From Faecalicatena faecalis (GTDB taxonomy: Bacteria; Bacillota; Clostridia; Lachnospirales; Lachnospiraceae), in contig NZ_JABACJ020000001.1 of NCBI RefSeq assembly GCF_012524165.2, positions 372,001 to 436,000 on the forward strand: a stretch of DNA of 64,000 nucleotides, written 5' to 3'. Position 1 is the first letter of the stretch. Every line of letters begins with the position of its first letter. This document shows, piece after piece, positions 34,569-43,361 of the stretch. The translations under genes were made by a program, and so were the position numbers. The notes beneath the pieces are model-generated. The model was not told the DNA's origin. It searched no databases and saw only the letters and a program-made list of their open reading frames with translations.

Positions 34569-35402
34569 ATGAAGTTTACGAAAATGCAAGGTTTAGGAAA
34601 TGATTATGTATATGTAAACGGTTTTGAAGAGAAGCTGGACAATCCATCAGAGACGGCGGTCAAGGTTAGTGACCGTCATTTTGGAATCGGTTCTGATGGG
34701 CTGATTTTAATCAATCCGTCAGAGGTCGCTGATTTTGAGATGGAGATGTATAATGCGGATGGCTCTCGGGGAGAGATGTGTGGAAATGGAATCCGCTGTG
34801 TGGCAAAGTATGTATACGATTACGGCCTGACGGATAAGACACAGATTTCCATAGAGACTTTGGCTGGAATTAAGTATTTGGATCTGACTGTGGAGGATGG
34901 CAAAGCAGTTCAGATCAAAGTGGATATGGGAAGACCAATCCTGAATCCAGGTCAGATTCCAGTCGTGGCATACAAAGAACGTGTGGTGGATGAACCGATA
35001 CTTGTTGACGGGACAGAATATAAAATGACAAGCGTATCCATGGGAAATCCTCACACTGTTGTATATATGGATGATATTGAACACTTGGAAATTGAAAAAA
35101 TAGGACCTAAATTCGAGAATCATGAACGTTTTCCGAGGCGGGTCAATACGGAATTTGTCAAGGTGTTAGATCGAAACACAGCGCAGATGAGAGTGTGGGA
35201 GCGCGGCTCAGGAGAAACACTGGCGTGCGGGACCGGAGCATGTGCAGTTGCAGTTGCGTGTATCTTAAATGGTCTGACAGAAAATCAGGTGACGGTTAAG
35301 CTGCTGGGCGGTGATCTTCTGATTGAATGGGACAGGGAAAAAGATACTGTTTATATGACCGGTCCTGCAGAAGTTGTGTTCGACGGGGAATGGAACGAGT
35401 AA
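34569..35402 (+). CDS. dapF: Diaminopimelate epimerase
   Basis: A 277-residue enzyme that converts LL- to meso-diaminopimelate in lysine and peptidoglycan synthesis. The two catalytic cysteines are visible in [10 protein letters not shown] (about residue 73) and LACGTGACA (about 222). The start [14 protein letters not shown] is the family N-terminus. AAAGGAGAG precedes the ATG at 34569, and the in-frame ATG 21 bases upstream is not supported. It is followed after 52 bases by dapL, which makes its substrate, so both probably form one operon. A small hairpin AGCGCA/TGCGCT lies in the leader. Confidence 0.96.
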   Translation: MKFTKMQGLGNDYVYVNGFEEKLDNPSETAVKVSDRHFGIGSDGLILINPSEVADFEMEMYNADGSRGEMCGNGIRCVAKYVYDYGLTDKTQISIETLAGIKYLDLTVEDGKAVQIKVDMGRPILNPGQIPVVAYKERVVDEPILVDGTEYKMTSVSMGNPHTVVYMDDIEHLEIEKIGPKFENHERFPRRVNTEFVKVLDRNTAQMRVWERGSGETLACGTGACAVAVACILNGLTENQVTVKLLGGDLLIEWDREKDTVYMTGPAEVVFDGEWNE

Positions 35403-35454
35403 CATTTGGTAAGAATAAACAAGGCAGATACAGCACACAAAAAGGAGAACAGAG

Positions 35455-36669
35455 ATGTTTAAAATCAATGATAACTACTTAAAATTACCTGGCAGCTATT
35501 TGTTTTCTACGATTGCCAAAAAGGTAAATGGTTATACAACTGCCAATCCGCAGAAGTCTATTATCCGTCTTGGAATCGGTGATGTGACGCAGCCATTGGC
35601 CCCAGCCATTATAGAATCCCTTCATAATGCTGTGGATGAGATGGGGGATGCGGCAACATTCCACGGATATGCACCGGATTTGGGATATGAGTTTCTAAGA
35701 AATGCAATGGCGGAAAATGATTACCGTTCCCGCGGGTGTGATATATCTGCGGACGAAGTATTCATATCTGATGGCGCAAAATGCGATTCTGGCAATATTC
35801 AGGAGATTTTTAGCACGGATAATAAGATTGCTGTCTGTGACCCAGTTTACCCGGTTTATGTTGATACTAACGTTATGGCAGGAAGAACGGGGACTTATGA
35901 TGCGGAGTCAGAGACATGGAGTGATGTGATCTATATGCCTTGTACGGCAGAAAATGACTTTGCACCAGAACTCCCAAAAGAAACACCGGATATCATTTAT
36001 CTGTGTTTTCCGAACAACCCGACCGGATCGACTCTGACAAAGGCACAACTTCAGGAGTGGGTAGATTATGCAAACCGTGTAGGGGCTGTAATCATCTATG
36101 ATGCTGCATATGAAGCTTATATCTCAGAAGCGGATGTACCACATACCATTTATGAGTGTGAGGGCGCAAGGACATGTGCCATAGAATTAAGGAGTTTTTC
36201 CAAGAATGCTGGATTTACTGGAGTGCGTCTCGGAGCCACGATCATCCCCAAGGATTTAAAATGCGGTAATGTGACCCTGCATTCCCTATGGGCAAGACGA
36301 CATGGTACAAAATATAATGGAGCGCCTTATATCGTACAGCGTGCAGGTGAGGCAGTATATTCTGAAAAAGGCCGTGAACAGTTAAAAAAACAAATAGCAT
36401 ACTATATGAATAATGCAAAAGTCATTTCCCATGGCCTGCGGGATGCAGGATATCACGTATCTGGTGGAGTCAACGCTCCATATATTTGGTTAAAAACACC
36501 AGATGGCATGAGTTCTTGGGATTTCTTCGATTTCTTGTTAGAAAAAGCAAATGTAGTAGGGACTCCGGGCTCTGGTTTTGGTCCAAGCGGAGAAGGATAC
36601 TTTCGTCTTACTGCGTTTGGCAGCTATGAGAATACAATGGAAGCAATCCAGAGAATCAAGGCTTTGTAG
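35455..36669 (+). CDS. dapL: LL-diaminopimelate aminotransferase
   Basis: A 404-residue PLP-dependent class I/II aminotransferase that makes LL-diaminopimelate directly from tetrahydrodipicolinate, the shortcut used by many Clostridia. PLP-site motifs are SDGAKCDSGN, FPNNPTGS, YDAAYEAYI and the Schiff-base lysine in SFSKNAGFTG. The C-terminal GTPGSGFGPSGEGYFRLTAF is characteristic. The length matches DapL. AAAGGAG precedes the ATG, and it is downstream of dapF in the same pathway. It ends at the terminator at 36684. Confidence 0.95.
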   Translation: MFKINDNYLKLPGSYLFSTIAKKVNGYTTANPQKSIIRLGIGDVTQPLAPAIIESLHNAVDEMGDAATFHGYAPDLGYEFLRNAMAENDYRSRGCDISADEVFISDGAKCDSGNIQEIFSTDNKIAVCDPVYPVYVDTNVMAGRTGTYDAESETWSDVIYMPCTAENDFAPELPKETPDIIYLCFPNNPTGSTLTKAQLQEWVDYANRVGAVIIYDAAYEAYISEADVPHTIYECEGARTCAIELRSFSKNAGFTGVRLGATIIPKDLKCGNVTLHSLWARRHGTKYNGAPYIVQRAGEAVYSEKGREQLKKQIAYYMNNAKVISHGLRDAGYHVSGGVNAPYIWLKTPDGMSSWDFFDFLLEKANVVGTPGSGFGPSGEGYFRLTAFGSYENTMEAIQRIKAL

Positions 36670-36683
36670 AGGGGGAGAACGTT

Positions 36684-36714
36684 AACAAAGGGGGCAGTCC
36701 CCTTTGTTGATTGT
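36684..36714 (+). terminator. Terminator of the dapF-dapL operon
   Basis: AACAAAGGGG (36684-36693) pairs with CCCCTTTGTT (36699-36708) with a 5-base loop, followed by GATTGTTTT. Confidence 0.75.
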
Positions 36715-36775
36715 TTTCAGAATATTCAGAAAAAAGCGCTTGAAATTTTTTTTTGATGGAAATTAAAAAAAGGGG

Positions 36776-36803
36776 TTGATTTTTTCCGGGAGTTTGTTAT
36801 AAT
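36776..36803 (+). promoter_or_regulatory. Promoter of the tRNA genes
   Basis: TTGATT (36776-36781), 16-base spacer, TATAAT (36798-36803), about 38 bases before tRNA-Gln. Confidence 0.65.
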
Positions 36804-36841
36804 AACCATGTTGCGTCGGACAAGACAAAACAAAATGCTGA

Positions 36842-36912
36842 TGCGGATTGGTGTAATGGCAGCACAGCAGACTCTGACTCTGTTAGTAGAGGTTCGAGTC
36901 CTCTATCCGTAG
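36842..36912 (+). tRNA. tRNA-Gln (anticodon CTG)
   Basis: A full cloverleaf of 71 bases. The acceptor stem is TGCGGAT/ATCCGTA, the anticodon stem GCAGA/TCTGT with loop CTCTGAC (anticodon CTG), and the T stem AGAGG/CCTCT with loop TTCGAGT. The discriminator base is G. CCA is not encoded. It reads the Gln codon CAG. Confidence 0.95.
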
Positions 36913-36946
36913 TTAAGAATCTGCGAAAGCAGATTCTTAATTTTCT
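36913..36946 (+). terminator. Hairpin terminator directly after tRNA-Gln
   Basis: TTAAGAATCTGC (36913-36924), GAAA loop, GCAGATTCTTAA (36929-36940), then TTTTCTCTTT. A perfect 12-bp stem begins at the base after the tRNA. Confidence 0.8.
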
Positions 36947-36977
36947 CTTTAGGAGAAGAACACAAGTTCATACATAT

Positions 36978-37051
<74 letters not shown>

Positions 37052-37053
37052 TT

Positions 37054-37293
37054 ATGAAGACGAAATACCGGAATTCCTTGAAATTACAAGGAACTCCGGT
37101 ATTTTTAACAAAAAAATGGACACGGAGAATATTGATATTGGATATGAAAGAATATGATCGGATGAAGGCAACACTTACATTGTTTTCAAAATTGGAAGAA
37201 GGAGAGCAATCAGCAAGGGAGCGGGGGTGGATTCCTGCGGATGACCTGGAACGAGAGCTGGGATTAATTTCAAATACCGGAGTGAATTTGTAA
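37054..37293 (+). pseudogene. Truncated Phd/YefM-type antitoxin-like reading frame next to tRNA-Pro
   Basis: From 37054 the frame reads 79 codons. The segment GTPVFLTKKW followed by ILILDMKEYDRM and FSKLEEGEQSAR matches the second half of Phd/YefM-type antitoxins, in which a strand with VFLTK precedes a helix binding the toxin. The N-terminal DNA-binding part (about 35 residues) is missing: the frame starts at the tRNA end, and its first codons lie in a terminator-like hairpin (37065-37106). There is no good ribosome-binding site and no toxin gene follows. It is most likely a decayed antitoxin, though a short expressed peptide cannot be excluded. Confidence 0.45.
37065..37106 (+). terminator. 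Terminator hairpin after tRNA-Pro
   Basis: ATACCGGAATTCCTTG (about 37065-37080) pairs with CAAGGAACTCCGGTAT (37087-37102, one mismatch), followed by TTTT. Confidence 0.7.
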
Positions 37294-37323
37294 ATGTAAA
37301 TTTGTAAAAGAATAGTTTTTGTA

Positions 37324-37360
37324 AATAAGAGCTGGAGGCCTTTGACCTCCAGCTCTTATT
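37324..37360. terminator. Bidirectional terminator before the XRE gene
   Basis: AATAAGAGCTGGAGG (37324-37338) pairs perfectly with CCTCCAGCTCTTATT (37346-37360), with a 7-base loop, between convergent frames. Confidence 0.85.
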
Positions 37361-37382
37361 TTACTTTTGCAATCAAGTATCT

Positions 37383-37601
37383 CTATCTATTCCGATAGTC
37401 CGAATGACCAATTAGAAAGTCTACACTGACCCCGAACAGATCTGCCAGCAAAATCAAGGAGTCTATTCCGCATTCCCGTTTCCCACGTTCATAATTAGCA
37501 ATTGCCTGACGGCTTGCGCCAAGGTAACCTGCGACCTGGTCTTGAGTCATACGGCGTGACAGCCTAAGTATCTTCAGTCTCTTTGCAAATAAATTTTCCA
37601 T
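37383..37601 (-). CDS. XRE family HTH transcriptional regulator
   Basis: A 72-residue protein made almost entirely of a Cro/C1-type helix-turn-helix (about residues 8-64): RLKILRLSRRMTQDQVAGYLG, then the recognition helix SRQAIANYERGKR. There is no dimerisation or sensing domain. GAGGGGG lies upstream of the ATG at 37601. It is divergent from the DUF1847 gene (37780) and faces the antitoxin-like remnant; its target is unknown. Such short XRE proteins are common in Lachnospiraceae, both in mobile-element remnants and as free-standing regulators. Confidence 0.88.
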   Translation of the reverse strand: MENLFAKRLKILRLSRRMTQDQVAGYLGASRQAIANYERGKRECGIDSLILLADLFGVSVDFLIGHSDYRNR

Positions 37602-37779
37602 GATTGATGCCCCCTCAGTTAATAAGCAAATTTCTTTCTATCCCCTATTTAATTATCATACCACCATAACACGTTATTTTCAATTGACTAAAATTTTCCA
37701 GTATGTGTGATTTTCCATGGAAAAGCGACACTTAAAACAGTATAATAGAGTGGAAAAATAAAAAGGCAGGTATATATTC

Positions 37780-38436
37780 ATGGAAAAAGAAGTAAAAAGG
37801 AGCTGCATCGATTGTGCAGTAACAAATTGTAGTGTGGGAAATAAAACATATCCTAATTTCTGCCTTACGACAGAAAATCTGGATGAGGCTGTTCTGGAAG
37901 AATCCCTGAAATTATATGAAGAGGAAGAGAATCACAAAATCATGCTGGAGGCTGCTAGCGTAGAGGCAGAATTTTATGGAATGATGACGAGAGTTGAGGA
38001 GACAGCGGAATTTGCCAAACGGATGGGATACGAAAAAATAGGAATTGCTACATGTGTGGGGCTGATCAATGAATCAAGGATTCTGGCATCGATTCTGCGC
38101 AAAAAAGGTTTCGAGGTATTTGGTGTGGCATGTAAAGCAGGGGCCGTAGATAAATCCCGCGTAGGAATCGATGAGTCCTGTAAAAGAGTGGGAAAGAATA
38201 TGTGCAATCCCATTCATCAGGCTAAGCGTTTAAATATAGAAAAGACAGAACTGAATATTGCGGTGGGGCTCTGTGTTGGGCATGACAGTCTGTTTTATAA
38301 ATATTCAGAAGCACCAGTGACGACGCTTGTTGTGAAAGACCGTGTATTGGGGCATAATCCAGTGGCAGCACTTTATACAGCTAATTCCTATTACAAAAGA
38401 CTTTTGAAAGGAAACAGCGAGAATGAAGATATTTAA
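37780..38436 (+). CDS. DUF1847 domain protein, Cys-rich
   Basis: A 218-residue protein of the DUF1847 family, found in anaerobes. The N-terminal Cys cluster CIDCAVTNCS with the following FCLTT could bind Zn or an Fe-S cluster. Later conserved blocks are GIATCVGLINESRI, VACKAGAVDK, CNPIHQAKRLN and GLCVGHDSLF, the last typical of the family and containing further Cys residues. Function unknown, although the conserved Cys residues suggest a redox or metal role. The ribosome-binding site AGGCAGG is distant but acceptable; TATAAT at 37741 is a candidate -10. The end overlaps the next gene by 14 bases. Confidence 0.8.
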   Translation: MEKEVKRSCIDCAVTNCSVGNKTYPNFCLTTENLDEAVLEESLKLYEEEENHKIMLEAASVEAEFYGMMTRVEETAEFAKRMGYEKIGIATCVGLINESRILASILRKKGFEVFGVACKAGAVDKSRVGIDESCKRVGKNMCNPIHQAKRLNIEKTELNIAVGLCVGHDSLFYKYSEAPVTTLVVKDRVLGHNPVAALYTANSYYKRLLKGNSENEDI

Positions 38437-39430
38437 AAGGGGGCTCCTTATTCTGCTTATTATGATGGTACTTCTATGCACATCGTTAGGAATCTATCTA
38501 TATGTCAGCCCTATGCCCGGGGTGTTCCTTTTACGTCATGCGTTCGGCGGGGAGGGTGAGATACATAATCCCCCCGGATATGAGGAGGTCCAGGAAAAAG
38601 TTGAGATTCAAAGAGACCTCACATATCCTTCCGAGGATGGGAAAAATCAGTATGATCTCTATCTGCCGAAGGAGTACAGTGGAAAACTTCCTATAATCGT
38701 ATGGGTTCATGGAGGTGCCTTTGTCGCAGGTGATAAGTCAGGGGTGGAAAACTGGAGCACTATGCTTGCAGGCGAAGGATATGCCGTGGCAACGGTCAAT
38801 TATGAGTGGGCTCCTGAAATTGCTTACCCAGGACAGGTGCGTCAGGTAGAGGAATGTATAGCAGAGTTACAGAAGCAGGCAGATGACGGTCTTCCCATAG
38901 ACATGGAAAATGTTATTGTGGCAGGAGATTCTGCAGGGGCCCACATTGCGGCACAGGCTGGCCTGCTTGCCAGCAATGCTTCATATGAAGAAGAGTTAGG
39001 CGTTGTCTCCAGACTGGATGCAAAGAATCTGAAAGGGGTACTCCTATACTGCGGTCCTTATAATGTAGAGAAGATTTTGAATGTGGATAACAAGATGATG
39101 CAGTTTTTAGCATCCAGAATCGGCTGGGCAATGTTTGGGGATAAACATTGGAGTGAGGGACATATGATACAGACGACAACGATCAAAGACTATATAACCT
39201 CGGATTACGCGCCCGCTTTTATCGCGGATGGAAATACAGGCTCCTTTGAACAGGAAGGGAAAGAACTTGTACAGGTGTTGGAAGAAAAAGGAGTTCCGAC
39301 ACAGTCTTTGTTCTTTGACAAGTCTCATGGAGAAATCGGCCATGAATACCAGTTCGACCTTACCACACTGGAGGGGTGGGAAACTTATACGAAAACATTA
39401 GAATTCCTGGACGGTATTCTCGCAAATTGA
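38423..39430 (+). CDS. Alpha/beta hydrolase, esterase/lipase type, membrane-anchored
   Basis: A 335-residue hydrolase with an N-terminal signal anchor (about 5-27). The oxyanion-hole motif is VHGGAFVAG (about 92-100) and the nucleophile elbow is GDSAGAHIA. The C-terminal SHGEIGHEY supplies the probable catalytic His. This is the hormone-sensitive-lipase/carboxylesterase family acting on short acyl esters. The domain would be extracellular. The start codon lies inside the end of the DUF1847 gene, so translation is coupled. The substrate is unknown. Confidence 0.87.
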   Translation: MKIFKRGLLILLIMMVLLCTSLGIYLYVSPMPGVFLLRHAFGGEGEIHNPPGYEEVQEKVEIQRDLTYPSEDGKNQYDLYLPKEYSGKLPIIVWVHGGAFVAGDKSGVENWSTMLAGEGYAVATVNYEWAPEIAYPGQVRQVEECIAELQKQADDGLPIDMENVIVAGDSAGAHIAAQAGLLASNASYEEELGVVSRLDAKNLKGVLLYCGPYNVEKILNVDNKMMQFLASRIGWAMFGDKHWSEGHMIQTTTIKDYITSDYAPAFIADGNTGSFEQEGKELVQVLEEKGVPTQSLFFDKSHGEIGHEYQFDLTTLEGWETYTKTLEFLDGILAN

Positions 39431-39476
39431 ACCATTAGTGCACTTCCCTTCCCACATCATTGCAACATTTTACACT

Positions 39477-39505
39477 TTCCATCGGTCAATACTTCAAGGT
39501 ATAAT
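39477..39505 (+). promoter_or_regulatory. Probable promoter of the HAD hydrolase gene
   Basis: TTCCAT (39477-39482), 17-base spacer, TATAAT (39500-39505). The -35 is weak, the -10 perfect. Confidence 0.45.
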
Positions 39506-39547
39506 ATTCGTACTTAGCGAGGTATCATACAAAAACAGGAGGTTATC

Positions 39548-40174
39548 ATGAGCAAGTATGCAATTTTTGACATTGACGGCACATTGAACCAGACGGCATT
39601 GTATGCCCTGGAAGCCTATCAAAGGGCATTGAAAAAGCGCGGCAGAAGGGCAGAAGAAGCAGAGATCATATCCTGTATCGGCCTGAGTCCCGCTGGAATC
39701 ATAGAGAAGCTTTTCGTAAGCCTCTCAGGCGAAGAACTGGCAGATTGGAGAAAGGATATCAAAGATTACGAATTTCAACTGATGGAGGAACACGCTGCAG
39801 CCTTTCCAGGAGTTAAGGAGAGCCTGGATAAGCTTTTAGAAGCAGGGTATCAATTAGCAATCTGTTCCAACGCCTTCCCGGAGCACATCGAGCATGTGCT
39901 GGAGATGATTCATCTCAAGGATTATTTTCCTGTGATCGGTTCCCTGAATATGGGAAGCAGTAAGGCAGAAGTCCTGGGAACACTGCTCAAACAGCTTGGA
40001 TGTGAAGCTGCATGCCTGGTCGGAGACCGGAAGTTCGATATTGACGCAGCAAGACAGAATCAGATTCCGGTCGTGGGCTGTGCTTATGGATATGCGCCGG
40101 AAGAAATCCAATCTGCGGACCGGGTCATCGGACATGGGGGAGAGATAGCAGAGGCAGTAATGGCATTGATTTAG
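39548..40174 (+). CDS. HAD family hydrolase, phosphoglycolate-phosphatase-like
   Basis: A 208-residue HAD-superfamily phosphatase. Motif I is FDIDGTLN (residues 7-14, with the Asp nucleophile and the acid Asp), motif II is CSNA, the Lys is in SSKAEV, and motif IV is GDRKFDIDAA. The helical cap between residues 15 and 80 is of the small C1 type, as in Gph/PpaX proteins. AGGAGG precedes the ATG. It is followed 18 bases later by the PTS-type regulator, so it may share its transcript. It could act on a sugar phosphate of that pathway; this is only a positional hint. Confidence 0.9.
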   Translation: MSKYAIFDIDGTLNQTALYALEAYQRALKKRGRRAEEAEIISCIGLSPAGIIEKLFVSLSGEELADWRKDIKDYEFQLMEEHAAAFPGVKESLDKLLEAGYQLAICSNAFPEHIEHVLEMIHLKDYFPVIGSLNMGSSKAEVLGTLLKQLGCEAACLVGDRKFDIDAARQNQIPVVGCAYGYAPEEIQSADRVIGHGGEIAEAVMALI

Positions 40175-40192
40175 CTGAAAGAAGGTTTGTGA

Positions 40193-42298
40193 ATGAACAA
40201 AAGGACTGTGTCTATCATCAATGAATTGAATCAATTGGACAGGCTGGTGCAGATATCTAATCTGGCTGAGCAGTTCCAGGTTTCTCAACGGACGATAAGG
40301 AATGATCTGAATGCGATCAATGAGATTCTGCGGGAGAACCATTTGGGAGAATTGGAATTAAAGAGTGGGGGACAGATTCATAGAGGTGAGGATTTTCCGC
40401 AGATATTGAATCTTGTATCAGATAAAGACTATTATGTCTACAAGCTCTCCAAAGAGGAACGCAGAACGATCGCAGCGGCCATGTTGATCAGTTCATCGGA
40501 ATACATCACCCTGTCAACAATTGCGGACAGCTTGTTCGTAAGCCGGGCGACGGTCATCAATGACCTGGATGATATCAAGGCATTTATTCGTTCCGGGAAC
40601 TTGGAGGTTCTCTCTCATCCCAATAAGGGGCTGCGTGTAGAAGGAAGGGAAAGCGACAAACGCCTTTTTTTGATGGGGCTTGGCAACGCGGCAGATGCTG
40701 CCAGCGCAGGCGTAAAGACAGATTCAGAGAACGCTGCTGCAAAATATATCAGTGTCCAGGCTGGAAATAAAATCACCATACAGAAGATTTTGAGTGAGCA
40801 GGAGCATCTCCATAAGAGTTTCCTCACAGATGATTCCTTCCAGAAGCTGTTATTGTATCTCGGAATCATGGTAAACCGGAATCTGCAGGGAGAATATATG
40901 GAGATTCGAAAAAAGAAGGATAACACCAAATACCGGATGGCACAGGATATCCTGAAATATATTTCCCAATACTGCCAGATCAATACCACGGAGGATGAGG
41001 TACAGTTTTTAAGTGAGATGCTGGTCATGGCGCGCTATATCAAACAAAAGTCCAATGAGCGAGAGGCTGTTAAAATACAGCTCATCACCAGGCAGTTCAT
41101 TGAGAATATTTCGGAGGAACTGGAGATCAATTTGAACGGCGACTATGATTTTTTCGAGAATCTGTCTAACCATTTGGAATCTGTTTTTACATCCATTCCA
41201 GCTTCCTATCCGGTCAATCCACTGGTCAGGGAAGTGCTGGAAGATAACCAGGATGTGCTTGAAGTCGTGAAGAACCAGCTCGATATTATCTGTCAGCATG
41301 TAGGCAGACAGCTTACCGAGGATGAGATCGCTTATATTACGATTCATGTATGTGCTGCGCTTGAGCGGAAAAAGAATAAAGAAATCGCTTTCCATGTCAT
41401 TGTGGCCTGCCATGGGGGAATTGGGACGTCTCAGCTTTTGATGGAGCGGTTAAAGAAACATTTTAACTTTCAAATTGTGGATATCATCTCTTCTCATGAG
41501 GCCAAAAACATTTCCCAGGAACAGGCTGATTTTATCATCTCCACGGTTCCGCTGCCGGAATGCAGGATAGAGTATGTGATTGTTTCTCCTATGCTGAACG
41601 ATGAAGATTATATCCGGGTCGGCAATAAGATCGATGCGCTGCGCAACAGCCGGCATCTGCCTTCCCGCGTGGAGGCAAAGGAGCTGACTGCGAAGGGACT
41701 TTTGGAGCAGCTTGCTCCGGTTATATACCGGATGGTCCCGGAGGATGCGACGGATGTGATGAAGGAAATACGAAAGGTCGTAAGGGGGTATTTCAAACAG
41801 TCTGTGGAGGCGGATGCGGAAATCTTTTCCCCGGACCTGCATCACCTTCTGATGGAACATCATATCCAACTTGAGGTAGAGTGTACAGATTGGCGGGATG
41901 CGGTGCATCGATCTGCAGAAAAGCTGTTGGAAGAGGGATATATCGAAGAGCGTTACATTGATGCAATGATTCATAATATAGAAGAGAACGGTCCCTATGT
42001 GGTGCTGTCCAAGGGATTTGCAGTTCCACATGAAGGGCTGGAACAGGGAAGTGTGAAGGTGGGAATGAACCTGATTCGCTTAAAGACCCCGGTTCCATTT
42101 GGAGATGAAGAAAATGATCCGGTGGAGTTCGTCTGCTGTCTGAGCGCAGTGGATCATAAGACCCACTTGAAGGCATTTTTTAATCTGGTCAACATGCTTC
42201 AGAACGAAGAATTCAAAAGTCGGCTCAGAGAGTGTGATACAACGCTAGAGGCAGCTCATATTATAGAGGAATTTGAATATAAGACTGCAGATTATTAG
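40193..42298 (+). CDS. PRD-domain transcriptional activator with EIIB- and EIIA-like domains
   Basis: A 701-residue regulator of the MtlR/LicR type: N-terminal winged HTH (SQRTIRNDLNAINE) and a second HTH (FVSRATVINDLDDIKAF), two PTS-regulation domains at about 195-400, an EIIB(Gat)-like domain (VACHGGIGTSQ, probable phospho-Cys) at about 405-490, and an EIIA-like domain with FAVPHEG (probable phospho-His) at about 550-695. Such proteins activate their operon when the PTS is transporting and HPr phosphate is available. It precedes the IIABC genes by 279 bases containing inverted and direct repeats, so it almost certainly controls them. Confidence 0.93.
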   Translation: MNKRTVSIINELNQLDRLVQISNLAEQFQVSQRTIRNDLNAINEILRENHLGELELKSGGQIHRGEDFPQILNLVSDKDYYVYKLSKEERRTIAAAMLISSSEYITLSTIADSLFVSRATVINDLDDIKAFIRSGNLEVLSHPNKGLRVEGRESDKRLFLMGLGNAADAASAGVKTDSENAAAKYISVQAGNKITIQKILSEQEHLHKSFLTDDSFQKLLLYLGIMVNRNLQGEYMEIRKKKDNTKYRMAQDILKYISQYCQINTTEDEVQFLSEMLVMARYIKQKSNEREAVKIQLITRQFIENISEELEINLNGDYDFFENLSNHLESVFTSIPASYPVNPLVREVLEDNQDVLEVVKNQLDIICQHVGRQLTEDEIAYITIHVCAALERKKNKEIAFHVIVACHGGIGTSQLLMERLKKHFNFQIVDIISSHEAKNISQEQADFIISTVPLPECRIEYVIVSPMLNDEDYIRVGNKIDALRNSRHLPSRVEAKELTAKGLLEQLAPVIYRMVPEDATDVMKEIRKVVRGYFKQSVEADAEIFSPDLHHLLMEHHIQLEVECTDWRDAVHRSAEKLLEEGYIEERYIDAMIHNIEENGPYVVLSKGFAVPHEGLEQGSVKVGMNLIRLKTPVPFGDEENDPVEFVCCLSAVDHKTHLKAFFNLVNMLQNEEFKSRLRECDTTLEAAHIIEEFEYKTADY

Positions 42299-42340
42299 AT
42301 TGCAGATCATGAGCAAAGGAAGGAATAAAAGGTGCTCTAT

Positions 42341-42470
42341 TTCATAAGAAAACACTAGATATTGGATTTTTCAGGATGGTCAAAATTTTTTCAAGAAGTT
42401 TGGAAAAGATTTTGACCGTTCTATTTTTTTGCAAAAAATAGGAAATACCTTTGACTGTTTTTCATAAGAA
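42341..42470. promoter_or_regulatory. Candidate operator region of the hexitol PTS operon
   Basis: TTCATAAGAA occurs at 42341-42350 and again exactly 120 bp later at 42461-42470. Between them lies an inverted repeat with 15-base arms, GGTCAAAATTTTTTC (42378-42392) and GAAAAGATTTTGACC (42403-42417), one mismatch, 10-base spacer. A possible -35 TTGACT lies at 42451. This is likely where the PRD regulator binds, though the exact sites are inferred. Confidence 0.5.
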
Positions 42471-42577
42471 CGACATGCTAGGATATAAGTACAGAAAGAG
42501 AGAGCCGGCAAGCAAAAATCTTTCAAAATAAATTTATCTGGAATAAAGGAATCATAGATACGAAAGGAGTCAGACAT

Positions 42578-43045
42578 ATGATTTGGGAGGAGTTAAAGGA
42601 TTCCCTGATCTTCACTGGGCTTGAGGCCGGGACATCAGATGATGTCATGAAGCAGTTGGGAGCGGCCTTCATCAAAGAAGGTTATTGTAAAGATACTTAT
42701 GTAGAAGCTTTGATGAAACGGGAAAGTGAGTTTCCGACTGGGCTGGATGTAGACGGGATCGGCGTAGCGATTCCGCACACGGATGTCAGTCATGTGAAGG
42801 AGCCGGGAATTGCAATCGCAGTGCTAAAAAATCCGGTCACATTCATTCAGATGGGAACCGATGATGAGACGACACAGGTCAGATTGGTATTTATGCTGGC
42901 CGTAAAAGATCCAAATGCGCATTTGGAAAATTTACAGCAGATCATAGCAATCATTCAGGATACAGATGTATTGAAGAAATTATTAGAAGTAAACGAGAAG
43001 AAAGAAATTATTGAAATTATCAGAGAGAAGGAGAATTTATTATGA
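42578..43045 (+). CDS. gatA: PTS IIA component, galactitol/fructose type
   Basis: A 155-residue EIIA of the fructose-mannitol-galactitol superfamily. The phosphorylated His lies in GVAIPHTDV (about residue 67), and the FMLAVKDPNAHLENLQQI segment is typical. It passes phosphate from HPr to the IIB protein encoded next, overlapping it by 4 bases. GAAAGGAG precedes the ATG. It is first in an operon of IIA, IIB, IIC, dehydrogenase, kinase and aldolase. Confidence 0.9.
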   Translation: MIWEELKDSLIFTGLEAGTSDDVMKQLGAAFIKEGYCKDTYVEALMKRESEFPTGLDVDGIGVAIPHTDVSHVKEPGIAIAVLKNPVTFIQMGTDDETTQVRLVFMLAVKDPNAHLENLQQIIAIIQDTDVLKKLLEVNEKKEIIEIIREKENLL

Positions 43046-43323
43046 AAAAGAAAGTAATTGTAGCATGTGGCGGAGCAGTAGCGACTTCAACAATCGCAGC
43101 AAATAAAGTTGTAGAATTATGTAAGAAGAACAATATTGACGTGGAGATCTGCCAGATCCGTATTTCAGAAATCGAATCAAATCTTCCGGGCACGAGCCTG
43201 ATCGTTACTACATCAAAGGTTAAAAGAGATTACGGTGTGCCGCTGATCACAGGAATGCCTTTTATTTCCGGGGTAGGCGTAGAAAAAACAGAAGCGGCAA
43301 TATTGGATGTATTAAAGGATTGA
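43042..43323 (+). CDS. gatB: PTS IIB component, galactitol type
   Basis: A 93-residue EIIB(Gat) protein. The phospho-Cys is Cys9 in VIVACGGAVATSTIA, the standard N-terminal P-loop-like turn. It takes phosphate from IIA and gives it to the incoming sugar on IIC. The start overlaps the IIA stop by 4 bases. The size and motif are typical of GatB/SgcB. Confidence 0.92.
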   Translation: MKKKVIVACGGAVATSTIAANKVVELCKKNNIDVEICQIRISEIESNLPGTSLIVTTSKVKRDYGVPLITGMPFISGVGVEKTEAAILDVLKD

Positions 43324-43361
43324 TTCGCTACATAAGAGAACATTCTGGAGGATGATAAAAA

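Noticed and set aside
42451..42489. Sigma-54 type promoter before the PTS genes
   Set aside because: No GG-N10-GC element is present, and the regulator has no AAA+ domain as LevR-type activators do.
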